A stretch of 64,000 nt of DNA from DATHZQ01 sp963823505 (lineage in GTDB: Bacteria > Actinomycetota > Acidimicrobiia > Spongiisociales > UBA5794), in the NCBI GenBank assembly GCA_963823505.1, contig CAWGLY010000006.1, positions 186,001 to 250,000 on the forward strand, given 5' to 3'. The notes beneath the pieces are model-generated. The model did not search any database. It saw only the letters and a program-made list of their open reading frames with translations, and had not been told where the DNA came from. Shown here piece by piece: positions 36,964-46,164 of this stretch (position 1 is its first letter; each line of letters begins with the position of its first letter). Made by a program: the position numbers and the translations under genes.

Positions 36964-37433
36964 TCCTGCTCCTCCCAACGTTCGATGATGTCGTGGCTCT
37001 CCTCTGCCGACACCGGGTCCCCCACTGCTCCCAATTCGCTGAGGTAGGCCGCCTGCAGGTCGAGCACCTCGATGATCACCTCGGGTTCGTAAGGATACCC
37101 CTGGGCAAGCGCCTGGTCTTGGGCGAACTGCGCCGCCTGCAGGCCACCGACAACCGCGGCTTCATCGTGGCGAAGTGCAGGATCTTGCAGATACCTCAGC
37201 TCCCACTCGAGAATCCGCCGCACGTCGGCACGTCGCACGGCGGCCCTGGCGGCAGGACTCAACCGGCCCATCACGTAGTCGAGCGCATCCTCGATGCCGT
37301 AGACCACTTCCCGATCAGGTGACCGCGCCTTCTCCTGCCACCAGAACGCCACGCCGACTGCAATCAGCAGCGAGAAGGACACGAGGGCGAAGATGAGGGC
37401 AGCCACCTGGGCGATGGTACTGTTGTTGACCAT
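36960..37433 (-). CDS. Membrane-anchored protein of unknown function, 157 aa
   Basis: One N-terminal transmembrane segment (VAALIFALVSFSLLIAVGVAF) and a soluble, helical, acidic tail with many Glu/Ala residues. No family recognised. Its stop overlaps the mutase GTG by 4 bp, so the two are co-translated. The longer upstream open frame overlaps the divergent DsbB gene and is rejected in favour of the ATG at 37433. It may be unrelated to mutase function. Confidence 0.75.
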
Positions 37434-37469
37434 CCTGACCCGGGGGAGATTCGCATCACACTCGAAGTC

Positions 37470-38039
37470 ATGCGCCGCTTCTTCGCCCTGCTCGCACTCG
37501 GGGCGAACGCCGCCGTCCTCGGGGGCGTGGTGCTGCTCGTCGGCAGCCGGTTCTCCTCGTCGATCGCGGATACTCGCCGCCGCCTCGAGGAGTCGATCAG
37601 CGGCCGGGAGCTCGCGCTGGGCTTCGTCGTCGCGCTCACCGCAACGCTCGGCAGTCTGTACTTCAGTGAGATCGCTCACTTCGAGCCGTGCAAATACTGC
37701 TGGTACCAGCGGATCGCGATGTACCCGCTGGCTCTGATTCTCGGCATCGCAGCGTGGCGCCGTGATCGCGGCATCCGCATCTACGGGATGACCCTCGCCG
37801 GAGTGGGCGGATCGATCTCGGCCTACCACTACCTGATCCAGCGGTATCCCAACCTCAGCAGCGGCGAATGTTCGGTCGGCGTTCCCTGCACCGCTGCCTA
37901 TTTCTGGGAGTTTGGGTTCATCTCGATCCCGTGGATGGCATTGAGCGCATTCGCCCTTATCATCATGTTGTTGACCATTGCGCGCAGCAACGACGCACAC
38001 GACGCCACATCCACACCCCAGTTTGAGGATTCCCAGTGA
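37470..38039 (+). CDS. dsbB: Disulfide bond formation protein, DsbB family
   Basis: 189 aa with several membrane helices. CKYC (residues ~74-77) after the second helix and a second Cys pair in GECSVGVPC form the two redox centres that pass electrons from a periplasmic thioredoxin-like oxidase to quinone. It overlaps the next gene, a CPHC thioredoxin-like protein, by 4 bp (GTGA). The pair makes an extracytoplasmic disulfide pathway that could serve the Cys-paired secreted proteins encoded further along. Confidence 0.9.
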   Translation: MRRFFALLALGANAAVLGGVVLLVGSRFSSSIADTRRRLEESISGRELALGFVVALTATLGSLYFSEIAHFEPCKYCWYQRIAMYPLALILGIAAWRRDRGIRIYGMTLAGVGGSISAYHYLIQRYPNLSSGECSVGVPCTAAYFWEFGFISIPWMALSAFALIIMLLTIARSNDAHDATSTPQFEDSQ

Positions 38040-38719
38040 CCACTGCCAAGAACAAGAAGCAGCCGGAAAAGCCGAAGACGGCGGCCAAAACAACAGGAGC
38101 CGCGACCAAGCCAAAACAGCCCAGGAAGATTCCGTGGGTGGGGATCGTGTTCGGCGTGGTCGCTGTTGCCCTCATCGCCGCGATCACGTTCAGCTCCGAT
38201 GAGGCCATCGGCAGCGAGTTTGGCGAGGTCGAGATCACCGGCGAGTCGCTTCCAGTCTTTGCAGGCGCTGCGGCCGATGCGGCCGTCGGGCTCAGTGCGC
38301 CTGAGGTGACAGGTGTCGACTTCAGCGACAACGCCGTTGCGATCACCAACGACGGAACTCCGAAGGCTGTGGTCTTCCTCGCCCACTGGTGCCCCCACTG
38401 CCAGGCCGAGGTGCCACGGGTACAAGCTTGGCTCGACGCGGGTGGCGGCGTCGAAGGCGTTGAGCTCATGTCGGTGGCCACCTCGATGAACTCGGCACAA
38501 GCCAATTACCCCTCGAGCGATTGGCTGGAGCGTGAAGGTTGGACCGTTCCTGTGATCAGGGACACCTCCAGCAACGATGCGCTCGTGGCCTACGGTGGGA
38601 GTGCCTTCCCGTACTACGTGTTCATCGATGCCTCAGGCAACGTGGTCAGGCGTGCCTCAGGCGAGCTGGATATCGCCACGCTCGAGAGCTACATGCAGGA
38701 GATTGCACCCACCACGTAG
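38036..38719 (+). CDS. Membrane-tethered thioredoxin-like oxidase (DsbA-type partner)
   Basis: A lysine-rich N-terminus, one transmembrane segment (IVFGVVAVALIAAITF) and an extracytoplasmic thioredoxin fold with HWCPHCQAE as the active-site CxxC. The cis-Pro is in GGSAFPYYVF. 227 aa. The CPHC dipeptide is that of DsbA, and coupling to DsbB supports a role oxidising secreted proteins. It ends two bases before a convergent gene. Confidence 0.9.
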   Translation: MTTAKNKKQPEKPKTAAKTTGAATKPKQPRKIPWVGIVFGVVAVALIAAITFSSDEAIGSEFGEVEITGESLPVFAGAAADAAVGLSAPEVTGVDFSDNAVAITNDGTPKAVVFLAHWCPHCQAEVPRVQAWLDAGGGVEGVELMSVATSMNSAQANYPSSDWLEREGWTVPVIRDTSSNDALVAYGGSAFPYYVFIDASGNVVRRASGELDIATLESYMQEIAPTT

Positions 38720-38721
38720 CG

Positions 38722-39840
38722 CTACACCCCGAGACGGGTGGCGAGCTCGGCTCTCCATGTGGAGGGTCCGCCGAAGAGGAGTTGCGACGTCTTGGCGCGT
38801 TTGAGGTAGAGGTGGGCGTCGTGTTCCCACGTGAAACCGATGCCACCGTGGACCTGAATGCTGTCGGCGGCGACTTTGAAGTACGCATCTGAGCAGCTCG
38901 CCTTGGCCAGCGGTGCTGCGATCCGCAGCTCCTCCGAGTCGTTGGCCGCTGCCCAGCCGCCGTGATAGGCGGCCGACTTCGCCGACTCGACCACCACCAA
39001 CATGTCCGCGCACTTGTGTTTGATTGCCTGGAACGAGCCGATGGGGCGGCCAAACTGCATCCGTGTCTTGGCATACTCGACCGCCATCGCCATACACGCC
39101 TGCGCACCACCAACTTGCTCAAACGCGAGACCAACGACGGCAAGGTCGTACAACTGCGACAGCACCGCGGCCCCGGAGCGCTCCAGCCTGGCCGAAGCGG
39201 GAACCCGGACGCCGTCGAGGTCGATCCGGGCCTGCTTGCGTGTCATGTCCATGGTCTCGAGCCGGGTCCTCGTCACTCCTGCGTGATGGCCGTCGACCAA
39301 GTAGAACGCCACCTCGCCGCTCTCCTCACGAGCCGCAACGATCAGCGTGTGGGCGGTGTGGCCGTCGACCACGTAGGACTTGGCTCCGTTGAGCACGACG
39401 TCGTCGCCATCCGGCACTGCGGATGCGGCGATACCGGCGGCGGACCAATCGCCGCCCGGCTCCGCGATCGCTGCCGCAAACGTGGCCTCGCCGGCCGCGA
39501 TCGCAGCGAGATGCGTTCCTTTCTGCTCATCGGTGCCCGCAAGCAACAGCAGGTTGGCCCCCAACACCACGGACGAGAACAAGGGCGACGGCGTCAGTGC
39601 CCTGCCGGTCTCTTCCAGCACGATGCCCAACTCGAGATACGAAAAACCCGCACCGCCGTACTCCTCTGGGATGTGCATCGCAGGCAACCCGAGGTCCACC
39701 ATCTGCGACCACAGTTCGGCGTCGTAGCCCGTGTCCGTTGCCATGAGATCTCGCACCCGGGATGCAGGGGCCTTGTCGGCGAGGAACCCTCGCACGGAGT
39801 CGCGCAACATGTCCTGTTCGGGCGTGAAGACGAAGCTCAT
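38722..39840 (-). CDS. Acyl-CoA dehydrogenase
   Basis: About 372 aa. N-terminal FTPEQDMLRDSVRGFL, the mid-domain with PEEYGGAGFSYLE, the C-terminal FAD/CoA region with RMQFGRPIGSFQAIKH and QVHGGIGFTWEHD. The catalytic Glu position cannot be fixed with certainty. GAGGGG precedes the ATG at 39840. The longer upstream frame overlaps the divergent hydrolase and is not used. The substrate is unknown; the family includes fatty-acyl and steroid side-chain dehydrogenases. Confidence 0.92.
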   Translation of the reverse strand: MSFVFTPEQDMLRDSVRGFLADKAPASRVRDLMATDTGYDAELWSQMVDLGLPAMHIPEEYGGAGFSYLELGIVLEETGRALTPSPLFSSVVLGANLLLLAGTDEQKGTHLAAIAAGEATFAAAIAEPGGDWSAAGIAASAVPDGDDVVLNGAKSYVVDGHTAHTLIVAAREESGEVAFYLVDGHHAGVTRTRLETMDMTRKQARIDLDGVRVPASARLERSGAAVLSQLYDLAVVGLAFEQVGGAQACMAMAVEYAKTRMQFGRPIGSFQAIKHKCADMLVVVESAKSAAYHGGWAAANDSEELRIAAPLAKASCSDAYFKVAADSIQVHGGIGFTWEHDAHLYLKRAKTSQLLFGGPSTWRAELATRLGV

Positions 39841-39951
39841 GATCCCCTCGATAGGTCGGTGCTCGAGTCGACATTCTGGCAGGAACCTTGGCATCGACAG
39901 ATTCCTGTGCGTTGGCTGCGGCACGAAGCCGCACCTACGATGCTCAGCCTG

Positions 39952-40560
39952 ATGTCCAATCCCCGGCACTTCCAGAACGACACGGTACGGATCCGCAAGA
40001 TCTGCGTCGGACCCTACGAGAACAACGCCTACATCGTGGAGTGCAGGGCTACCGGTGAAGCCGCGATCGTGGATGCTGCCGCAGAGGCGGACCGCCTCCT
40101 CGCCGCCGTGACCGACGTGAGACCGGTGGCGATTCTCACCACCCACGGCCACTTCGATCACGTGGGGGCTGCACGGGAGGTCGCTGCCGCCCTCGGTATT
40201 CCGTTCCGGCTCCATGTCGCCGATGCCGACCTTGCGGGGATACAGCCCGACGAGCCGCTCCGCGAGGGGTCGATCCAAGTGGGCGAGGCGACGATCGCCG
40301 CCGTCCACACCCCCGGCCACACGCCTGGGTCGATGTCGTTCGTGACAGACGGCGCAGTGCTCACCGGAGACACCCTCTTCCCCGGTGGACCGGGGGCAAC
40401 AAGGGGACCTGGGGCGAGCTTCGAGGCCATCATCACGTCGATCACCGACCGGCTCTTCACCCTTCCGGCCGACACGCTCGTCATGCCGGGACACGGCCTC
40501 GACACCACGATCGCTACGGAGTCGCCCTCGCTCGACAACTGGATCGACCGCGGCTGGTGA
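39952..40560 (+). CDS. MBL-fold hydrolase (glyoxalase II-like)
   Basis: About 202 aa. LTTHGHFDHVGA is the HxHxDH metal site, HTPGHTPGSMSF and LTGDTLFPGG supply further ligands, and MPGHGLDT the last His. The N-terminal VGPYENNAYIVE is typical of hydroxyacylglutathione hydrolase-like proteins. A TACGAT box lies at 39936-39941, ten bases before the ATG at 39952; an in-frame ATG at 39940 overlaps the box and is less likely. It lies 58 bases before the LLM oxidoreductase. Confidence 0.88.
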   Translation: MSNPRHFQNDTVRIRKICVGPYENNAYIVECRATGEAAIVDAAAEADRLLAAVTDVRPVAILTTHGHFDHVGAAREVAAALGIPFRLHVADADLAGIQPDEPLREGSIQVGEATIAAVHTPGHTPGSMSFVTDGAVLTGDTLFPGGPGATRGPGASFEAIITSITDRLFTLPADTLVMPGHGLDTTIATESPSLDNWIDRGW

Positions 40561-40618
40561 CGGACCATCCAGAAGGCGTGGCCGGCGGCGGCTACGAGCA
40601 ACCTGCCGGGAGGCGCAC

Positions 40619-41557
40619 ATGGAAATCGGACTGATGGTGGAGCCGCAGGTTGGCGGGACCTACACAGAGCTGCTGGATCTCGCCCGATGGGCGGAGACCC
40701 GGGGTTTCGACTCCTTCGCCCGCTCCGATCACTACATGAACATGGGGACATCGGCACCGGCGACCGACGCCCTGACCACCCTTGGCGGCCTCGCCAGGGA
40801 CACCGAACGGATCAAGCTCACGGTCCTCATGACGCCGTTGACGTTCCGCCACCCCGCGGTGCTCGCCAAGACCGCCGGCACCCTGGACGAGATGTCCGGG
40901 GGGCGCTTCGAGCTCGGCGTCGGCACCGGGTGGATGGAGCCTGAGCACGAGACGTTCGGGTTGGAGCTGCCGCCGCTCGGCCGCCGCTTCGACCGACTCG
41001 AAGAAGCCCTCGGATACTTGTGGGCCGCATTTGGACGCTCGAGCGGTGGCTTCTCAGGCGATCACTTCACCCTCGGTGACATCGTGGTGCTGCCCAGCGT
41101 CGATGCCGGGACGCCGATCATCCTCGGTGGTTCCGGGATGAAGCGCACCCCCACCCTCGCCGGAACTTACGCAGACGAGTACAACATGTTCGTCACGAAC
41201 CAGGAGACGCTGGACGCCCGTCTCGCCGTGATGCGGGAGGCGGCATTGGCAGCAAACCGCAATCCGGATCGTATCAAGGTCTCCATGGTGGTGAGCCCCA
41301 TCGTCGGCGACGACGACGCCGACTACCGGGACCAACTGGCTGCCCGAGCCGAGGGGCGGGGTCTCGAGCCCGACGTGTATGCCGAACGACTCACCGAGGC
41401 GGGAGTGCCCCACGGCACGATCGATCAGGTAGCGACCCGGTTCGCAGAGATTGCCTCCTGGGGCGTCGGCCGCCTCTACCTGCAGAGCTTCTCAGCGCTG
41501 GATGAAATCGACACCGGGCGGATCGGGAAGATGGCAGCTCTGCTGCGCCAGATCTGA
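40619..41557 (+). CDS. LLM-class F420-dependent oxidoreductase
   Basis: About 312 aa. GFDSFARSDHYM, LTVLMTPLTFRHPAVLAKTA and SGGRFELGVGTGWMEPEHE match the F420-dependent luciferase-like family. The ATG at 40619 follows GGGAGG at a good distance. Probably co-transcribed with the MBL hydrolase ahead. Substrate unknown. Confidence 0.88.
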   Translation: MEIGLMVEPQVGGTYTELLDLARWAETRGFDSFARSDHYMNMGTSAPATDALTTLGGLARDTERIKLTVLMTPLTFRHPAVLAKTAGTLDEMSGGRFELGVGTGWMEPEHETFGLELPPLGRRFDRLEEALGYLWAAFGRSSGGFSGDHFTLGDIVVLPSVDAGTPIILGGSGMKRTPTLAGTYADEYNMFVTNQETLDARLAVMREAALAANRNPDRIKVSMVVSPIVGDDDADYRDQLAARAEGRGLEPDVYAERLTEAGVPHGTIDQVATRFAEIASWGVGRLYLQSFSALDEIDTGRIGKMAALLRQI

Positions 41558-41598
41558 CATCCGGCAGCTGGGCGGGATTGCAGTGAAACGGGTCTCAC

Positions 41599-41610
41599 TA
41601 CACTTCGCCC
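41599..41610 (+). promoter_or_regulatory. Leaderless-type promoter (-10 TACACT) of sufC-sufS
   Basis: TACACT at 41599-41604 and a 6-base gap precede the ATG at 41611, with no ribosome site. Confidence 0.5.
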
Positions 41611-42369
41611 ATGGCATCCCTACCCCTCCTTTCGATAGAAGATCTGCACGCGTCCGCCGGCGATGTGGAAATCATCAAAGGCCTCAACCTGACCGTCGAC
41701 CGCGGCGAAATCCATGCGCTGATGGGCCCGAATGGCTCCGGCAAGAGCACCCTTGCGTCAGTGTTGATGGGGCATCCGAGTTACACCGTCACTTCGGGCC
41801 GCATCCTCTACAAGGGCGAAGACGTCGCTGAATGGACTGCCGACGAACGTGGTCGTGCCGGCATGTTCCTCGGCTTTCAATACCCGGAAGAGATCCCCGG
41901 GGTCTCGGTCGTCAACTTCCTGCGCACCGCCCTCTCCAACCGCACCGGCACGGACTACACGGTCCTCGAACTGCGTCTCAAGGTGATGGAGGTCATGCGG
42001 AGCCTCGACATGGAGGCATCCTTCGCCGATCGGTATCTCAACGAGGGGTTCTCCGGCGGAGAGCGGAAACGCAACGAGGTGTTGCAGATGGCCGTCCTCG
42101 AGCCCGAGCTTGCGGTTCTCGATGAAACGGACTCGGGTCTCGACATCGATGCTCTGCGCACCGTGGCGGAAGGCGTGAAGCGGCTGGCGTCGGACGAGCG
42201 CGGGTTCCTGATCATCACGCACTACCAGCGCATGTTGGACTACATCGAACCGACCCACGTCCACGTCTTCGTTGACGGGGCGATCGTGCAGAGTGGCGGC
42301 CCCGAACTCGCCGTCCAGGTGGAGAAGGCGGGATACGACGAGTTTCGACCGGTGGGAACCACGACCTGA
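41611..42369 (+). CDS. sufC: SufC, Fe-S cluster assembly ATPase
   Basis: 252 aa ABC-type ATPase. Walker A GPNGSGKST, Q-loop FQYPEEIPGV (SufC-specific), signature GFSGGERKRNE, Walker B LAVLDETDSGLDID and switch His in ITHYQRML. In the SUF system it binds SufB and SufD and drives cluster assembly. Here it overlaps sufS (TGATG), yet no sufB, sufD or sufU is next to it. The start is leaderless. Confidence 0.95.
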   Translation: MASLPLLSIEDLHASAGDVEIIKGLNLTVDRGEIHALMGPNGSGKSTLASVLMGHPSYTVTSGRILYKGEDVAEWTADERGRAGMFLGFQYPEEIPGVSVVNFLRTALSNRTGTDYTVLELRLKVMEVMRSLDMEASFADRYLNEGFSGGERKRNEVLQMAVLEPELAVLDETDSGLDIDALRTVAEGVKRLASDERGFLIITHYQRMLDYIEPTHVHVFVDGAIVQSGGPELAVQVEKAGYDEFRPVGTTT

Positions 42370-43598
42370 TGGGCAGCCTTGCCCACGTCCGCGAGGACTT
42401 CCCCATCCTGTCGCGGCGGATCGGTGATCACCCGCTGGTCTATCTCGACTCGGCGGCGACCAGCCAGAAACCCGAGTCGGTGATCGACGCCATCTCGCAC
42501 TTCTACCGCACGACCAACGCCAACGTCCATCGAGGGGCCTACACGCTCTCCGACGAGGCCACCAACGCCTACGAGTCGGCGAGAGCCAAGGTTGCCGGGC
42601 TCATCGGTGCGGCCAGACCCGAGGATGTGGTCTTCACCAAGGGCACGACCGCAGGCATCAACCATGTTGCCTACGGATGGGGCCTGCATCGCCTCACCGA
42701 GGGTGATCGCATCGTCCTGACCGTGATGGAGCACCACTCCAACATCGTGCCATGGCAGATCGTCGCCAAACACACCGGAGCCGAGCTTGCGTACATCCAC
42801 CTTGCGGACGACTACCAGCTCGATGTGAGCGATCTGGATGCGCTGTTCGACGAACGCACCAAGGTGCTGGCGGTGAGCGGCATGTCGAACGTCACGGGTG
42901 CCGTGCCCCCGCTGGATGTGCTCACGGCCACGGCCCACAGGGTGGGGGCGATCGTGGTGGTGGACGGGGCGCAGATGGTGCCGCATCTTCCCACTGACGT
43001 CGCAACCCTTGGCGCCGATTTCCTTGCGTTCAGCGCCCACAAGATGCTGGGACCTACCGGCATTGGTGCGTTGTGGGGACGGCCTGAGCTCCTCGAAGAG
43101 ATGGAGCCGGCCGAGGGCGGGGGCGAGATGATCTCCGACGTCACGCTCTTTGAGTCCCGTTGGGCGCCGGTGCCTCACAAGTTCGAGGCCGGGACACCGC
43201 CGATCGCCCAAGCCGTCGGCTTTGGCGCCGCCGTGGACTACCTGACCAAGCTGGGGATGGTGGCGGTGCGGGAGCATGAAGTCGAAATCACCGAGTACGC
43301 ACTGCGCCGGCTCGCCGAAGTCCCCGGCCTCGTAGTGCATGGCCCGACCGACATGGCCGTTCGCGGTGGCGCAGTGAGCTTCACCCTCGGCGATATCCAC
43401 GCCCACGATCTCGCCACGATCCTCGACGAGGAGCAGGGAGTGGCGATCCGCGCCGGGCATCATTGCGCCAAGCCTCTCATGCGCGAGATCCACGTCCAGT
43501 CGACGGCGCGGGCATCGTTCTACGTCTACACGGTCGAGGAGGACATCGACCACCTGGTCGCAGGGCTCCACAGGGCGCGGGAGATCTTCGGCCTCTAG
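42369..43598 (+). CDS. sufS: SufS-type cysteine desulfurase
   Basis: 409 aa PLP enzyme. YLDSAATSQKP at the N-terminus, FSAHKMLGPTGIGALWG with the PLP-Lys, and RAGHHCAKPLM with the catalytic Cys match group II desulfurases. It removes sulfur from cysteine for Fe-S assembly. Its ATG shares a base with the sufC stop. The usual downstream sufU scaffold/transfer gene is absent; the next gene is on the other strand. Confidence 0.95.
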   Translation: MGSLAHVREDFPILSRRIGDHPLVYLDSAATSQKPESVIDAISHFYRTTNANVHRGAYTLSDEATNAYESARAKVAGLIGAARPEDVVFTKGTTAGINHVAYGWGLHRLTEGDRIVLTVMEHHSNIVPWQIVAKHTGAELAYIHLADDYQLDVSDLDALFDERTKVLAVSGMSNVTGAVPPLDVLTATAHRVGAIVVVDGAQMVPHLPTDVATLGADFLAFSAHKMLGPTGIGALWGRPELLEEMEPAEGGGEMISDVTLFESRWAPVPHKFEAGTPPIAQAVGFGAAVDYLTKLGMVAVREHEVEITEYALRRLAEVPGLVVHGPTDMAVRGGAVSFTLGDIHAHDLATILDEEQGVAIRAGHHCAKPLMREIHVQSTARASFYVYTVEEDIDHLVAGLHRAREIFGL

Positions 43599-43663
43599 CG
43601 CCAGAGGTATCCACGGAACCGATGTTGCGGCCGACCGCAGGCTGGCTGTCCCGGCCTTCACGG

Positions 43664-46000
43664 CTACGGCAGGTAGCCCTCGGCACGGTGGAGGAAGGCC
43701 GCCATCTGACCGCGCGTCACGAACTGATCGGGGCAGAACCGGTTGTTGGTCGGGGGGTTGCAGCCCTTCGTGATCCCCGACGCCGCCAGCGCCTCGATAT
43801 CGTTCTCGAAGATGCTGCCGTTGTCGTCCACAAACGGGTTCCCCGACCCCGCAGGCAGATCCAACGCCCTGTTCAGGAACGCCGCCATCTGGGCACGCGT
43901 GACGAAGCTGTCGGGGCAGAACCGGTTGTTGATCGGGGGGTTGCAGCCCTTCGTGATCCCCGACGCAGCCAGCGCTTCGATATCGTTCTCGAAGATGCTG
44001 CTGTCGTCGTCGACAAACGGGTTCCCCGACCCCGCAGGAAGATCCAACGCCCTGTTCAGGAACGCCGCCATCTGGCCACGGGTGACCTTGTTGTTCGGGC
44101 AGAACAGGTTGTTCGTCGGGGGGTTGCAGCCCTTCGTGATCCCCTCGGCCGCCAACCACTCGATGTCAGCCTGGAAGACCGAGCCGACGGTATCGAGGAA
44201 CACAGGGGCGTTCCCACCGCCACCACCGCCACCACCGGCGGATCCAGGATCGGGCGGAGGCGGAGGCGTCGGGTTGTCGTAGAAGGTGGAGATCGTCGTC
44301 TTCGGCCCGTTGCCGACCAGCTGGTACGCACTGCTGCCGTCCTGGACGCGGATCACGGTGCCGGGGTCGATATTGGTGCGATCGAAGTCGGCGACATCCA
44401 GACCACACTCGATGAAGTCGTAACCGCCCGCATTGGCCTTGTCGAACTCGTAGAAGACGATCTCGCCGAAGTCGCAGAACAGGAAACGCACGTTCTCGTT
44501 CAGCGGCGTGTTGTGGTTGAGCACCAGCAGCTTCGCTCCCCCGGTCGTGACCGAGTTCCACTCCTGGGTGTCGGTCGCACCGGGACCGCTCGTCGTCAAC
44601 GACTTCTTCCCCAATGCGTGGGAGTGGATTGCGGCGAGGTGCTCCTCGTCCAGGCTCGGGTCGGTTCCGTTTTCCAGCAGCGTGAGGTTCTGGTAGACGT
44701 AGGCGTTGCCGTACGCACCGTGGTCGATCGCCGTCGTCGCGTTGTAGTAGGCGGTGTACCCGTCGATGACATGGTTCTCGTCGGAGTCACCGGTCGTGTT
44801 CTGCCACACGAAGATCCCGTGGCTGCGGTTGTTGTGGGCGATGTTGCTCACGAAGCTCCATACACCACGATCCTTGCTCGGCCAGTGGTATGCCGAGACG
44901 TTCTGGCCGCTGTCGCCCATCCCGACGACGACGGAGTTCACGATGGTCATGTTCTCACCGGCACCGAGCTGGATCGCCGATGCCTCGTGCTCTCTGGCGG
45001 GATTCGGCTGGGTCTTGGCAGCCACGATGCCGTCGTAGACCAGGTCGAACGTCTCGTTGCAGCCGTCGTTGTCCCCGCACGCCTCGGCCGTGGACTCGTC
45101 CCACCAGTACGCCTCAGAAGTCGTGTTGTACGCAATGGTGTTGGTGAAGGTGATGCCGTGAGATGCATGCGGGACGAACGCGTGGTTGTCGGCGTCGCGG
45201 ATGACCACGCCTTCAACCACCGAACCGCGCGTGCCGTCTCCGCTGTGGTGGAAATGCAGACCGTACCGACCGGTGGCGTGGTCTCCGTTGAACCAAGGCG
45301 CGACGTATCGGATGGAGGCGTACTTGATGGTTTGGGGGGCGCTGGAGTGGACGAGGATGTGGGTGCGCCCACCATTGGTTCCCTCGATCCGCACGTTGCG
45401 GGTGAGATTGAGCAGCTCGGTCTTGTAGCCGAGGCTGTTGGCCGCCGGGACCGCAGACGCACTGTTGATCTGCGTGAAGGTCTCGTAGTTCCCTTTGGTG
45501 TTGGGGGCAGCCACAATGTCGTCCGCCGACGTCCAGCCGCTTTCCCATGCGTAGGACCAGGCCGTCACGGTCGAGCCGACGATGTCGAGGCTCCCCGCAT
45601 CCTCGACCCACAGCCCGATGTCGTTGGGGGCGTCGGCGTGGGTCATACCGCCGCCCTGGAACTGCGTCTCGTCGATGTTGGTGAACTGAAGGAAGTGCTC
45701 GTACTCGGCTTTGCTCGGCTTCATCCGTAGCGTTCCCAGGACGATGACGTTGCCCGAGGTGGTCACCTTGGTGTCGGCGGCGGCGTTGAACTCCCATGTC
45801 TCGCCGGCCGGCACCGTGAAGCCGTCGGGGAAGTGCTCTCCGTCGTTGAGCACGCGGTCGGCTGCCGCCGCTGCGGGTGCGACGTTGAAAACCAAGGTCA
45901 TCTGGGTTGCCGCGACCAGCAGTGCCAGGACCCAACCCAGCAATGCGGCAGGGCGGCCATGACGGCGAGCCGACAAATCGCGGCGTTGTGCGATCTTCAC
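43664..46000 (-). CDS. Secreted G8/beta-helix protein with three C-terminal SLH repeats (surface paralogue 1)
   Basis: 778 aa. A long signal peptide (LLGWVLALLVAATQ...APAAAAA) precedes a G8-like beta domain (FTVPAGETWEF, NVIVLGTLRM). A right-handed beta-helix follows, with RYGLHFHHSGDG and FVPHASHGITF, the arrangement seen in animal CEMIP/TMEM2 hyaluronan-processing proteins. After a Pro/Gly linker come three ~61-residue SLH repeats (GCNPP.N..FCP, VTRGQMAAFLNRAL) that should bind a wall polymer. The GTG at 46000 is preceded by AGGAGG. Probable role: a surface polysaccharide-binding or depolymerising protein. Catalysis is unproven. Confidence 0.85.
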   Translation of the reverse strand: MKIAQRRDLSARRHGRPAALLGWVLALLVAATQMTLVFNVAPAAAAADRVLNDGEHFPDGFTVPAGETWEFNAAADTKVTTSGNVIVLGTLRMKPSKAEYEHFLQFTNIDETQFQGGGMTHADAPNDIGLWVEDAGSLDIVGSTVTAWSYAWESGWTSADDIVAAPNTKGNYETFTQINSASAVPAANSLGYKTELLNLTRNVRIEGTNGGRTHILVHSSAPQTIKYASIRYVAPWFNGDHATGRYGLHFHHSGDGTRGSVVEGVVIRDADNHAFVPHASHGITFTNTIAYNTTSEAYWWDESTAEACGDNDGCNETFDLVYDGIVAAKTQPNPAREHEASAIQLGAGENMTIVNSVVVGMGDSGQNVSAYHWPSKDRGVWSFVSNIAHNNRSHGIFVWQNTTGDSDENHVIDGYTAYYNATTAIDHGAYGNAYVYQNLTLLENGTDPSLDEEHLAAIHSHALGKKSLTTSGPGATDTQEWNSVTTGGAKLLVLNHNTPLNENVRFLFCDFGEIVFYEFDKANAGGYDFIECGLDVADFDRTNIDPGTVIRVQDGSSAYQLVGNGPKTTISTFYDNPTPPPPPDPGSAGGGGGGGGNAPVFLDTVGSVFQADIEWLAAEGITKGCNPPTNNLFCPNNKVTRGQMAAFLNRALDLPAGSGNPFVDDDSSIFENDIEALAASGITKGCNPPINNRFCPDSFVTRAQMAAFLNRALDLPAGSGNPFVDDNGSIFENDIEALAASGITKGCNPPTNNRFCPDQFVTRGQMAAFLHRAEGYLP
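43690..44165 (-). repeat. 183-bp direct repeats encoding SLH domains
   Basis: Near-identical units begin with CAGAAC(C/A)GGTTGTT around 43735, 43918 and 44101, a period of 183 bp (61 codons). The first two units differ by only a handful of bases, which suggests recent duplication or gene conversion. Confidence 0.85.
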
Positions 46001-46164
46001 AGAAATCCTCCTGGGGCCACTCGGAGGCAGGCTCCGGCTCCCGTTCACTACAAGTCACTACCGACAACGGTGCGCGTAGGATTGCGCCCGTCAGGCCGGA
46101 GGAGAGACGACCTGACGGGGAAACCGTAGCCCACCCTGTGAATTACGTCGACACCGTGCGAGAC
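46001..46164 (-). other. Leader region of surface paralogue 1 and gap to paralogue 2
   Basis: Holds the ribosome site AGGAGG next to the GTG at 46000 and the shared hairpin at 46087-46119. The remainder, up to the stop of paralogue 2 at 46165, shows no coding sequence. No intrinsic terminator was seen. Confidence 0.5.
46087..46119 (-). promoter_or_regulatory. Conserved leader hairpin upstream of surface paralogue 1
   Basis: The 9-bp stem CCCGTCAGG/CCTGACGGG closes a loop that contains GGAGGAGAGACGA, identical over 13 bases to the loop in front of surface paralogue 2. On the coding (reverse) strand the 3' arm is followed by GGGCGCAATCC and later GGTAG, which faintly recalls a GEMM-type (c-di-GMP) riboswitch. 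Identity unproven. Confidence 0.5.
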
